From Magnolia sinica (taxonomy: Eukaryota; Streptophyta; Magnoliopsida; Magnoliales; Magnoliaceae), in the NCBI RefSeq assembly GCF_029962835.1, contig NC_080585.1, positions 57,275,443 to 57,339,442 of the forward strand: 64,000 bases of DNA, given 5' to 3'. Below are positions 10,663 through 21,309 of this stretch, in pieces. Positions within the stretch are counted from its first letter, which is position 1, and every line of letters starts with the position of its first letter. The notes under the pieces were generated by a model, which worked only from the letters and a program-made list of their open reading frames with translations, had not been told where the DNA came from and ran no database searches. The position numbers were made by a program, and so were the translations under genes.

Positions 10663-12633
10663 TGAAAAGGCCTAGCTATATGTCCTAGAGGGGGGGTGAA
10701 TAGGACAATGCCAAATAAAACTTATAACAGCGGAATTAAAAAGAATATGATAGCCAAAGTAAATCACAATGCAGGAAAGTAAAATAGTCTCAAAATTCAG
10801 ATCTTGAGAGGTTGATACAAATGTTGTTCTAAGGACAACCTTACACCAAAAACCAGAGTTTATGGTAGGACAACCTTATTTCTAGAAAGATCTTTGTATC
10901 AAATCTCAAACCGAAGAGGAATACAGAAATAAATACAAACTGAATTGAAATAAATTGTAATTATAAATGTATTGTTCTAGGGACAGCTATACACCATAAA
11001 AATGGCAGGGCAACCTTGCTGGAACAACTTTTAAATGAAATTGAATATCAAGCTGATAAAGGAATAGCAAAAAATAAATTCTAAACTATTACAAAATTCT
11101 CACAATGCTTGAATTAAATGATTACAACATTCACCACCATACATACATCCCACAAAAGAATAATTAAAGATTAGAAGTATAAATCATTCAACCACAACAC
11201 AAGGGATTATAGTGGTTCACCTGTGTGTTCACCAACTGTTAAACAACAGCCACACAAAATGCTACTCCACTCCTAATATCCTCACACAGGGGATATTAGC
11301 GTTCACTAACAAAATAAGTTTTCCCAGGTTCACCCAAAATCTTTACAATTGTGTCTTTGTCTGTGGGCTTACACAATTAAAAAACCCCACTTCTGAGTTT
11401 TCCTGGCTCTCCTCAGATAACCAATACAACAAGATTTTTCTGGCAAATCTTGAAAGAAACCAAAACAGAAAGGAATTTACAATTAAATGTAAAATACCTG
11501 ATTATTTCCTTCGTTGTAGCAGCCCGGTAGAACCAAATCAGAGTAGATGATTGAATGTCCAAGTTCAATGTCCAGTACTCAATAACAATGGTTCTAATTC
11601 TAATAGATTTTAAATTAAACCAAATAGGGCTTGCCTTAATTGATTTTGATTCCAAAGAAAAGAAATAACAATTCCTCTTATCAAATTAGATTGGAATAGC
11701 AGAAACAAAATCAATTAAATAAAGCTAAGGAAAGAGAATATTAAATAAGCACACTTAGCTTAGATGGAGCACAGAATTATCTCTCAGAAGTTCGACGAAG
11801 ATTGGCTTGAAAGGATTAATTAATTCGATGATTTCTTCTAAGATTCGTGCACTATTTATAGGTGAGCAGATCGCGTCTTCGACTGGTCTAGGGAGCTCTT
11901 CGACTAGTCGAAGCAATAACAGATATTTGAAAAATTCGGCGGAATATGCTTTGACCGTTCTACGACTGGTCGAAGGTCTCCTTCGACTGGTCGCAGGTCA
12001 CCTACGACTAGTCGTAGGTCTCCTTCGACTGGTCGAAGAACCTGAAACATATCACTGGATTTTGAGTCGAAGTTTTTTTACTGGTCAAAGATGCAGTCGA
12101 CACTGTTCCTACGACTGGTCGAACAGATTCCTGGACTAGTCGAAGCCTAACAAATTTTATCCGAAATTTGTAACAAACTCACGACTGATCGAGGAATTTC
12201 TTAGACAGGTCGAAGCAACTCTAGGACTAGTCGAAGAAGGCCTAGGACTAGTCAAAGAACAAACCAAACTCATGTAAAATAAACATTCGATTTATGTATC
12301 CAAAATGACCTACTTCTAAGGTCAACCTATGGTCAGTCAAACCTCAACCATGAAGTAAGGACATTGAAACATTCGGAACTAGTGACCTTGAAGAATGAGC
12401 CTTGAAGTCTTGATGTAGATCAATCTTGAAATCTTGATGTAGCTCAATCTCAAAAGTGTACAAACTGCCTTGAACTCTTCTTGAAGTCTTGCAGCTTGAG
12501 TCTTATCTTGTGAGCTTTGCTTGTTTATGAATGTTGATCCTTGAGAGAGCTTCACTTATGCAAGTTATATATAACAGTGATTTTGACACCACAAATTTAA
12601 CAACAGACAAGGATATAAACTATAGCACTTACA
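10663..12633 (-). repeat. 5' LTR of Sirevirus copy 1
   Basis: Partner of 1839-3808, with the same TG...CA ends, about 1971 bp. Differences by eye are mostly transitions (for example near 10784, 10912, 10925 and 10987). Transcription would run leftwards from the CTATAAATAG-like box at about 11852-11861, which is a better TATA match than the one in the 3' LTR. This LTR drives the element. Confidence 0.95.
11852..12260 (-). promoter_or_regulatory. LTR palindrome array and TATA box (5' LTR, copy 1)
   Basis: The CGACTRGTCG palindromes span about 11877-12250 (examples TTCGACTAGTCGAAG and CTACGACTAGTCGTAG). In element orientation they precede CTATAAATAG at 11852-11861. As this is the promoter-bearing 5' LTR, the array is a candidate enhancer and the box a candidate core promoter. 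Function is inferred. Confidence 0.68.
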
Positions 12634-12638
12634 GTGGG

Positions 12639-13680
12639 GCCCACCTTAAATGTGTTATATGCAAGGACACTGGATGGGCTACACGGTGAAGAGTGAGATG
12701 ACAGTGGGTGTACTAACGTCAATAGTAGAAAGAAAAATAAAGAAGAGAAGAAAATAATGGTTTTGAGAAGGGCTGTCCATGTAGGCCCCACCTTGATGTA
12801 TGAACCCAATCCACACCATCCATCCCTTTCCCCAGACCATTTTAGGCATTGAGCCAAAAAATGGGGCCAATCTGACTTTCTAGTGGGCCATAGCATAAAA
12901 AACAGTGTCTGTCACTGTTAAAAATCTACATGATGTTTCCACACCTCAAAATATATTGAATATTGGGCTTGTCTGGCCTGTCTTGGGATATGGGAAGCAG
13001 TGGACAAGGTGGATTAGCCTGATGCCGGCCCTACACATGAAAAACCTCAGAAAAACTGGTTTTTTTTTAAAAAAAAAGTATGCAGCAGACGTTGCTGCTG
13101 CTAAGAGGCGCAGGCAGCGCCTGCGGCATTTGGCGGACGGACAGAACTCCCCAAAGCTCAGCCGTGGGCCCCACCATGATGTGTATTTTGTATATCCTCA
13201 TCGTCCATCTTAAAAGCCCTTGGGGCAGTGGGCCACCCTCCAAATATCAACCCTATCCGAAGGTTAGGTGGCCCACATCATAGGAAATAATGGTGATTGT
13301 ATGGCTGCCATTGAAAACCCATGTTGTTAGGTTCACAGATGTTTTGGATCTGTAAGAAATTTGTTTTCCTCAGCTTCCAGGTCTGCGTGACCTTATGGAC
13401 AGATTGGATGGCAGATAAACATTACGGTGACCCTACGTGGGACCCACAATGATATATGTGTTTTATTCCCACCGTCCAGGCGGACGGTGGAGCCCACGGT
13501 AATGTATGTGTTTTATTCACATGGAGCCCACCTAGATGTATGTGTTCTATCCATGCCGTCTAGCCATTTTGACTGGCTGCTGGACGGCAGGGGGCCCCAC
13601 CATGAGGTATATGTTTCATCCATGTCGTCCATCTATATGGGACCCACCCCATGTGTGGGGGCTGCACCTCGTATGTGTGA
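12639..13680 (+). other. Giant LTR copy A, right part: GTGGGCCCAC-rich non-coding stretch
   Basis: The LTR sequence resumes after the GTGGG duplication. It is rich in modules of the type GTGGGCCCCACC..ATGTATGTGTTTTAT.. CCGTCCATC on both strands. Short open frames here (such as 12597-12896 minus and 12905-13213 plus) cross these modules and show no known domain. I see no gene. Confidence 0.7.
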
Positions 13681-13684
13681 ATGT

Positions 13685-13774
13685 GTATATATATATATAT
13701 ACATATATTATATTGTATATAATATATATATATATATATATTATATTATAATATATATATATATATATATATAT
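13685..13774. repeat. (TA)n-rich microsatellite
   Basis: An alternating TA tract of about 90 bp, interrupted by TTATATTGTATA-type variants, inside giant LTR copy A. Confidence 0.9.
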
Positions 13775-14001
13775 GATGGTGAGCCTTTATGGGACCCACC
13801 ATGATGCTTGTGTTGCATCCAATCTATCCAACCATTTTGAAAGGCTCATTTTATGGCATGAGCTAAAGAATGAGCTAGATCCACAGTTCGGTGGACCCCA
13901 CCCTTGATGCTTGTGTTGCATCCAAACGGTCCAACCATTTGGCAAGCTTGTCTTAATAGGCTTGAGACTAAAAATAAGATAGATCTATAGTTCAAGTGGA
14001 C

Positions 14002-14690
14002 CCCACCTTGGCATGTGTATGAGGCCCATCTTGATTTATTTATGGTCTTCCATTGAGGCCCACCTAAGTATATGTATGAGGCCCATTTTGATTTATTTGT
14101 GGCCATCCGTTGAGGCCCACCTTGGTGTATATATAAGGCCCAAGTGATTAGGCTCATCTTGTCATATTTATAGCCGTTGTTGAGGCCCACCTTGATTTAC
14201 TTTATGGCCCATCCGTTAAGCCCACTTTGATGTATTTCATGTCCTAATCAAGAGGCCCACTTTGATATACATGTGACTCATCAGGATGTATCTTTGACCC
14301 ATGACCGGGGCCCACCTGTTGTGTTTTGAGGCCCAGGTGCAGGGCCCACCTGTTATGTATTCGAGGCCCATGGGTCGAGCCCATTGTGATGTATTAGGGC
14401 CCATGGGTTGAGGCCCATTTTGATGTATTCTAAGGCCCATGGGTTGAGGCCCATTGTGATGTATTTGGGGCCCATGGGTTGAGGCCCATTGTGATGTATT
14501 AGGGCCCGTGGGTTAAGGCCCATTGTGATGTACTTTTGACCCATTTGGCAAGGCCCATTGTGATGCAATTTTGGCTCATATGTTGTGGCCCATTGTGATA
14601 TATTTTTAGCCCATGTGATGAGGCCCATCTTGATTTATTTGTGGCCCATATGGCTAGGCCCGATGTGGTGTACATGTGGCTCATTGTGAG
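14002..14690 (+). repeat. 35-bp minisatellite inside giant LTR copy A
   Basis: About 19 degenerate units of 34-36 bp, each built on GAGGCCCAT..TGTGATGTATT..GGCCCATGGGTT. The best-conserved units lie at about 14380-14530. The reverse-complement version recurs in the truncated LTR at about 57540-57965, while the solo LTR at 51151-55726 has only a few units (about 52965-53120). The array therefore varies in length between LTR copies. It is non-coding. Confidence 0.75.
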
Positions 14691-16582
14691 GAATGTGCAC
14701 CCGATAAAATATGTGATTTCAATATAATGCAGGTAATAATATTTATGGCGGGCCGTGCCTAGGGAACAATGATGGTTTGACATCCACATTGTAAGTGCAA
14801 TGTTGGTTAAATGTCCGCATTGTAACTCTCCTTAGGGCCCATTGATAGGCCCATATTTATTGATAATTCATCACTTTATAACATGCTTAGTATAGCTCCA
14901 TGATTCATGCCCATACACATCATATGTATGCTTGATATGAGGAATGTTTGATCATAGCATAAGCCGTTGGGTTAAAACATTTACGGGACTCCTTATGAGG
15001 TGGAGTGCCCCACATGATTGCGTGGTACGCGCAGGATTGCTACATGATTGTACAATGTGACTCATGCATCTCGCATATATGTGACTTAATCATTGTACGC
15101 CCTAGCGACATCAGGACCGTGGCCTCCACAGGCACATTATGGATGGCTAGATGAGACATTGAAAATATTTGGTTCTAGCACTATGGGCACTTAGGATGTC
15201 CTTGGGTGAAAATCCCAGAACCTCCGAGGCCAGGAGTAGCCCCAACATCTAGACCGAGTGGAACATGAGCGCCCGAGTGCCGAAAACCAGTAGGCCGCGT
15301 CTCCCACTGTGTCGTGGTTGGTTAGGAGCGGGTGTGGCCTTATCCGTCCGAGTGAGGGGGCTATAAGCTAGGCTGAGTATGAACAGCTCGTAAATGGGTC
15401 CAGTATCGACGAGCCGGGTAGGTATTGGCAGATTATTAGTCAAGCGGATAGTGAGGTCTATTCCGCTCGCTGGGCTGTGCAGCTAAGGAGGAGGCAGTCA
15501 GTGTTGAGTGTAATAGACCCCGGTGATTTCCCTAGAGAGTAACCATACTGATATGAGTACTTATGGAGTAAGAATTGCATATCCATTCATTCATTCATTC
15601 ACTATTCACTTGGGCTGGTGGTGCGTAACTATTTGTTACGTGTACCATCGCATGTCCAGGATTTCGGTTGGGCGCACGACTAACCTGAGATCAGGAGTTT
15701 ACCACATTGTGTCTGACTATCCAAATTTAGGTATGGGACTAGTTTGGATAGAAGTCCCTTGTGATGGACCCCATAGCCTGTGATACTTTGTACTATCATC
15801 CCGACTTCACATTCCAACATGGTCATCTCATTCGCACCGCAGATTACATTGCATCTGTAATACTTAGCATTTTGGGTTACTATATTTTTGCACTTATAGC
15901 CTAGATGAGGTTGATGGTATTCATGGCTCGTCAGGATTTGCATATTGCAATGTATCTTCAGCATCTGTTATTGTCTTTTTATGTTTCGTATCATATGGCC
16001 TCGGTATGGCTGATAGCATTCATGCCTTGCATCACACAGCTTTGGTACAGCTGATAGCATTCATGGACTTATCGCATATTTTCGCATTACTCTGATATTG
16101 TATGATTCGTGATCTTGTCAGTATTTTCACTTATTCTGATGGTGTATGATTTATGAGATTTATTATATACTTGGCACTTACCTTACACACACTTTCACCA
16201 CCCTCTAAGCTTTCTATAAGATTATGCATGATAGATGCGTGCAGGTGGCGTCAGGTTGCAGCAGCGTTGAGCTTGGAGAGTGCAGCGATCTTCTAGAGTT
16301 TTGATTTTCAACATATGTATTTCTCTTTTAGCATTGTATTCAAATATTTATATTAGTGGATATATGATGATGATGATGCCTTTATGATTTGGGTAAACTT
16401 GTGGTTATGCTCCGTACAAAAAAAAAATCATACTGAAAATCCTCTTTGTAGGATCCCAAGATCGGAATCTGGCGCATGCGCGCTGCGAGCTGAGAATGGG
16501 GTACTACGGAGGCCGTTAGCACCGGATTCAGCGATCGAGAATTTTGTGAGCCCAGTTTCTGAGTTTGGGGCGTGACAAGCTC

Positions 16583-16946
16583 CTATTTCCCTTCTACCCT
16601 TCAATAATTCCAACATTAATAAGATGAATCTAAGGTTGGTATCCGGCCAAGTTGATAGGGATGATGAAGGAGCTGCTGAAGAAGCTAAAGAGGAAGATGC
16701 TTTACCTCCTGATGATGTGAACATGGATGATTTATCTGATGAATTAGAATCTGATTCTGAGGCTAATCTTGACTTTTAGCCTTCTGATTTTGATGAGCGG
16801 TTGAAAACCTAAAGGAAAAGGTGGAAGGTTTGCATGTATCTCAAGAGACTCAATTCAAATATATTTGCAAATACCTTAGGCACATTAACAAGGGATTACA
16901 TCAGATTGATCCATCTATTCCTGCTCCATCTTCTAGTTCTGATTAG
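16583..16946 (+). pseudogene. Sirevirus copy 2, env-like gene, 3' portion
   Basis: It continues the gene from base 603, as the AGCTC duplication shows. The translation holds NNSNINKMNL-like residues, an acidic stretch, a coiled-coil-like segment (LKEKVEGLHVSQETQFKY), then LRHINKGLHQIDPSIPAPSS and a TAG stop at 16944-16946. This mirrors the C-terminus of the copy 1 env-like protein (RRLNKGMHQLDPAIPAPSS). Several frame interruptions, such as a TAG in the acidic region, show decay. Confidence 0.78.
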
Positions 16947-17155
16947 ACTCTTTTTATTTCGGGCATGTATTAACTATTGTCTTTATTTGTGCTTGGATAA
17001 TGTTTGGACTTATATTTTTGTTTGTGAACATGACTTTATGATTCCTGAATATGTTTTGTTGAATATGTTTATGTTATTTACTCTCTTCTTTCTTATACTT
17101 CTCATATCTCTTTGATTTTATCATTAGCTTATTTTTCTTTCCTTTATCATATTGT

Positions 17156-17344
17156 GACAAAAAGGGGGGAGAAAATGTTGATTTTGTGGATTTAGGTTCT
17201 ACATATCACCTCACCTGGATTGAGGAGGAGTAATGGATTGAGGGGGAGAGTAATTGTTACACATTTGGTGCATGATTCTTTTTTGTGGTAACTGGTGTAT
17301 GATTCTTTATTTAGTTTTGTCACAAATTTGACAAAGGGGGAGAT
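17156..17344 (+). promoter_or_regulatory. Polypurine stretches and 3' polypurine tract, Sirevirus copy 2
   Basis: GACAAAAAGGGGGGAGAA lies at 17156-17173, a GAGGGGGAGAG stretch near 17239-17250, and AAAGGGGGAGAT at 17333-17344 directly before the LTR. This is the same order and spacing as in copy 1. The 3'-most one is the functional-type plus-strand primer; the others are conserved but unexplained. Confidence 0.8.
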
Positions 17345-18688
17345 TGTAAATGCTATATTGTAAATCTAGCACCCATAGTTGTCAAATTTTGTTGTGACAA
17401 ATCATTTAGAATTTGTATCATGTTTTGATTAGATGAATTGATCGACTTCATGCACTTTAAAGTTGTCCAAGTCTTCTTCGAACTTCTTTATGTATTCAAG
17501 TTGAAGAAGCGTTGTCGAAGTTCAAGATTTCAAGCTCAAGTACAAGTACAAGTTCAAGCCTCAAGTTCAAGTATAATCTACCTTAAACAATCTCAAGAAC
17601 TCAAGTCTTTACTCAAGCTCAAGTTCAAGATTTGAAGATGAGTTTCAAGTATTTCAACTGTATGATCAGCAAAGCAAACGATGTTTCAATTGTTCAAACT
17701 CACAAATAAGGACTAACCATAGGTTAGGTCATATTCATTGCATATGCTATATGGGTCATTTCATAAGTTTATAGGTCATTTCCTCGACTAGTCCTGGTCT
17801 TTATTCGACTAGTACAAGCTCTAGCTCGACCAGTCTAAGAGTTTTTCAACTAGTCCAAGGTTTGTTGTGAATTTTCAGAATTTTCTGTTGGACCCTCGAC
17901 CAGTCTTGGAGACTGCTCGACCAATCGAGTGAACAGTGCTCGACCAGTCGTGCAGGCTCGACTCAAAGTCTAGCAAGGTTTTTTGGTCCCACTCGACCAA
18001 TTGAGCGCATCGTTCGACTAGTCGAACAGGCCACTCGACTAGTCGAGTAACGACCTTATCTTATCGCGCCAGAAATTTTGAAATTTGGTTGGTCCTTCGA
18101 CCAGTCGAACCGACCCTTAGACCAGTTGAGAGAACAGTATTTTCACCTATAAAAAGAGGATGAATCTCAAAGTTTTTCATTCATTCGAAGCTATATTAAA
18201 CCATGACTGAGAGATAAGTTCCTGCATTTCTTAAGCTATATTGTGTTCATTTTAAATTCTCTTAAATAGATTTTTGTATTTGATTTTGTAATCTCCATTC
18301 AACTCTATTTCATTAAAGAAGGGAATTGTGATTTTACACTTTTTGAGATCAAAATCAAATCAAGCTTACCCAGGCTGAATTAATCTAAAAATCATTTAGA
18401 TCTAGAACCTTTCATTTATGAGACAGGACATTGAATATTTTCGTCTACATTGGATTGGTTCTACCGGGCTTCATCAGAAGGAGAATTTTCAGATAAGTAC
18501 CATTTAAACTTTGTGTATCTTTTGTGGTTTGTAAGGTTGTACCAGGAAAATCTCATTTTTGGTTTTGTCTGAGGTAATCCAGAAAATCTCAGAGTGTGGG
18601 GTTTTTATAATTGTTTAAGCCCATCTAAAGACACAATTGTGAAGGTTTCAAGGTGAACCTTGGAAAACCTTTTTCATAGTTAAAGCCT
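17345..18688 (+). repeat. Truncated 3' LTR of Sirevirus copy 2
   Basis: It begins TGTAAATGCTATATTG right after the polypurine tract and follows the solo LTR at 32240 through the palindrome array, the TATA box and the U5-like stretch up to TTTTCATAGTTAAAGCC. There it stops and a Gypsy-like LTR sequence begins in mid-LTR. Both partners are truncated at the junction, so an illegitimate recombination or deletion is likely. Confidence 0.8.
17785..18156 (+). promoter_or_regulatory. LTR palindrome array and TATA box, Sirevirus copy 2
   Basis: About twelve copies of TCGACYAGTCGA-type palindromes lie at 17785-18130 (examples CTCGACTAGTCGAG and TTCGACTAGTCGAAC), followed after about 17 bp by CTATAAAAAG at 18147-18156. 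The arm sequence differs from copy 1 (CTCGAC instead of TACGAC), but the core is the same. Confidence 0.68.
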
Positions 18689-19064
18689 ATGGTTTTGTGA
18701 TGGAATTAATTCTAATTCTCATACCTCTCATCTCTTAAAATTTAGATCAAAGGAAGTTCAGATTGGTTTTTAATGAAATATCTTCCAACTAGATGAAATG
18801 AGACTCTGATTCTAGTTGTGTTTGTGAATCAAGCATAGATCTCCCTGATCTCTATAAGTGAATCCTTGGCACCCTAGTTTCCCACCTTTGAATTTTACAA
18901 GTTTTAGTTAAGATTTCACTATTGTTCTCTTAAAATTTTCTGATTTAGATTACATCTTCTTCTAGTTCTGGTTCTAGTTACTTTAAGATTGTGTACAAGG
19001 TTTTCAACCTCGGTCTTACCAAGATTATTACTATATCGCGACCCTACACTTGGGGTTGTGAACA
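18689..19064 (+). repeat. 5' LTR remnant of the Gypsy-like element
   Basis: Only the last 375 bp survive. They match 28652-29026 almost base for base in long stretches (for example CTCCCTGATCTCTA and CCTTGGCACCCTAG) and end GGGGTTGTGAACA. The missing left part was removed at the junction with the Sirevirus LTR. Confidence 0.8.
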
Positions 19065-19070
19065 AGTTTT

Positions 19071-19090
19071 TGGCACCGTTGCTGGAGATT
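19071..19090 (+). promoter_or_regulatory. Primer-binding site, tRNA-Asp type
   Basis: TGGCACCGTTGCTGGAGATT lies six bases after the LTR end. It matches the complement of the plant tRNA-Asp(GTC) 3' end (TGGCGCCGTTGCCGGGGATC) at 16 of 20 positions. All four mismatches are transitions, as expected for methylated DNA. Confidence 0.8.
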
Positions 19091-19497
19091 AACAGTTGTG
19101 TTTTTTTGAGATTAGCTAATTTTAGAATTAGGTTAAGATTAGGGTTTTTCTAGTTTTCTAATTTTAGGTCTAGGTTTTTTTGTTTGATTTTTAGAAACTA
19201 ACCTAACTTTCCTATTTTGTAGGATCTTAACATAGACTTTCTAAATTGGTAATCCCTTTCTAGTTTTTATAATTTTCAATTTTTAGATTAGGTTTTATTT
19301 TTTATTCTTAGAAACTTTCTAACTTAAGGATTTCTAGTTTTAGAAATTAATTCCTTTTGGTTTCTTTTGCATGATCTTAACATAGGAACTTCTAATTTGA
19401 TAACTTCCTTTTAACTTCTCCTCTTCTTATGTTCTATATTGTTGTAGGATTTTCTTTTATTTTCTTTTAAGATTAGATTCAGAGTTAGGGTTTCACC

Positions 19498-21309
19498 ATG
19501 GAAGAGTGGGTACGTCAATATGCTGAGAAGGATAAGAGATATTGGGGAGGAATGTATAATGATGGAATTCTACCTATATCTCAAGATTTTTCTGAAACCG
19601 TCATCGAGAACCGACTAGAATATTATGCTCCATCGATTAAGAACTCCTTACGCGATCATAATTTTGGGAGTAAGGACTATTATCAACCATCATATTCTCC
19701 CACCTATGATTCGTATGACTATAACCAGTGAAAACATCAAAATTGGGAAGATGAACCAACAACATATTATAATGATTATTCTCTTGGATCCTCTACCTTT
19801 GAAATCCAACCAGAATCAATCTAAGAGAAGTCACTTCAAAGTAACAAAAACTCTTCTACGGACATGAGAAAATTACTAGAAGAGGTTGAGCCACGCCTTG
19901 ATAGGTTAATGGAGACTAATTCACCCCAGCCCCAACCCAATCCAATTCTTCATTCCCAACTCCCTACTTATGATCAGTGTAAATATCAAAATTGGGAAGT
20001 TGAATCAACAATGCACCATAGTGATAATTCTCTTGGGTCCTATACCTCTAATATCCAACAAGAAACGATCCAAGAGAATTCACTTTAAAATTTCACACAA
20101 AATTAGGAGTTCACTCAAGCATTACGAGAACTTACAGATTTTATACAACAGTAGAATTTACGTGATACGATTATGAAGAATAATGAAATTGAGAATGAAG
20201 AGTTAGATTATGACAATGAGCATACGATTTAATTTCTCGAAGACTCGATCTCGATGACGGTTCAAAAGAATGATCAAGAGACGTAGGTGTCTTTCAAATA
20301 TAATGATAGTGATACACTTCACTCACATGCCACACATGATTTCAATGATGAGGTAGAGGTTAGTTTATTTGAACCTCAACCCAATTTATGAATAGAATGT
20401 GAGGAAAGCGATCTCATCCCCAGTGTGTACTGCACATAATTAGAAGATGATGAGTATTGGGAAGATGATCATGAATGTTCAACCCAAAATTCATTGGAAT
20501 GGATCCCAAGTTTGGCCCAGGTCAAGGATCAAGAGGTTCAGGAAGTTGTCGACCATAGTGATCTACTCCACCTATCTGACATGGCTAATTTAAATGTGGA
20601 GGATGAACCACTTTCATCTAAACCTTCCTACCTTTGTGATGCATGTTTAGGTCACTCCCCTAAATTGAATGATAATATGATTCAGGAGATGGACGAGCTG
20701 CTTAATATGACTCTGGAAGTTGAAACCACCCAATTGAGGCCACCATCTGAACTGTCATTTTCTTACGATTCAATGCTTCTTCTGAGTAGTATCAATGAAT
20801 AGAGTCCTCACATTAATACTTCATCTACTGACCCTCAATCTGTCTGTGTAGGGCTGGAGCAAGAGAGCATACCTCCATCTACTTTTAAAGGCGATGGAGT
20901 CCTTGAGCATCTCATCACAAACTTCAATGTGGAGAATGAGTCACTCTCAGCTAAATTTCCTAACTCTTTGGATGATTGCTTGACACACTTTGCTGATTCA
21001 AACAATCCTATGATAAGAGACATAGTGAATGCCTTGCAAGACGACATCTCGGTAGTCATCACTAACTGAGAGAACTCTTATTTTAAAGCCCCTCCTTCCC
21101 CAGATCCTAAATGTCTACCATTAAAGGAGGAGGAGCTGACAATGGAACTGAAGTCGGGAACTTTAGAATATGTTGAGACTACATCACTTCCTGACAATTT
21201 TTCTAAATTTTATCTACTTGTAGTCTCAGATTCACCATCGAGTACTAACATTGAAACTTTTTTGGTCGCAGGTGAATCATATATACTTTGCATACCTCAA
21301 ATGATTTAA
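19498..21309 (+). pseudogene. Decayed 604-codon frame of the Gypsy-like element (Gag-like, unrecognised)
   Basis: One reading frame can be followed from ATG 19498 (MEEWVRQYAEKDKRYWGG) to TAA 21307. It is broken by eleven in-frame stops (19729, 19822, 20086, 20104, 20152, 20230, 20284, 20389, 20437, 20800, 21067), with no frameshift needed. Two internal repeats support it as real coding sequence. One is around QNWEDEP/YNDYSLGS and QNWEVES/HSDNSLGS. The other is around NVEDEPLSSKPSYLCDACL and NVENESLSAKFPNSLDDCL. The protein is acidic and rich in Asn, Gln and Ser. I see no zinc knuckle, protease or RT motif. Its place after the primer site suggests Gag, but I do not recognise the family. Confidence 0.6.

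Larger units (their letters stand above)
1839..12633 (-). mobile_element. Sirevirus-lineage Ty1/Copia retrotransposon, full length and nearly intact (copy 1)
   Basis: A complete 10.8 kb element on the minus strand. It has two LTRs of about 1970 bp with TG...CA ends, the 5-bp target duplication GTGGG (1834-1838 and 12634-12638), an initiator-Met primer site, a polypurine tract, gag-pol in Copia order (Gag, protease, integrase, RT, RNase H) and an env-like gene between pol and the 3' LTR. The env-like gene, coiled-coil-rich Gag and repeated polypurine stretches are Sirevirus (SIRE/Maximus) traits. By eye the LTRs differ at about 9 sites over the first 600 bp, mostly transitions, so the insertion is fairly recent. 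It disrupts giant LTR copy A. Pol carries one nonsense codon and one frameshift, so it is probably no longer autonomous. Confidence 0.93.
604..16577 (+). mobile_element. Giant solo LTR (copy A), probably Ty3/Gypsy Del/Tekay-like, split by a nested Sirevirus
   Basis: The unit starts TGTAAGACCCG and ends TTTGGGGCGTGACA, giving TG...CA ends, and it is flanked by the perfect 5-bp duplication AGCTC. Without the nested element (1839-12633 plus one duplication) it is about 5.17 kb. No coding sequence, primer site or second LTR is attached, so I read it as a solo LTR left by recombination. A reverse-complement relative with its own target duplication lies at 51151-55726, which confirms both ends. Its length and ends fit the long LTRs of Del/Tekay chromoviruses, but without pol that assignment is inference. 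It contains CT and TA microsatellites, GTGGGCCCAC-rich stretches and a 35-bp minisatellite. Confidence 0.8.
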
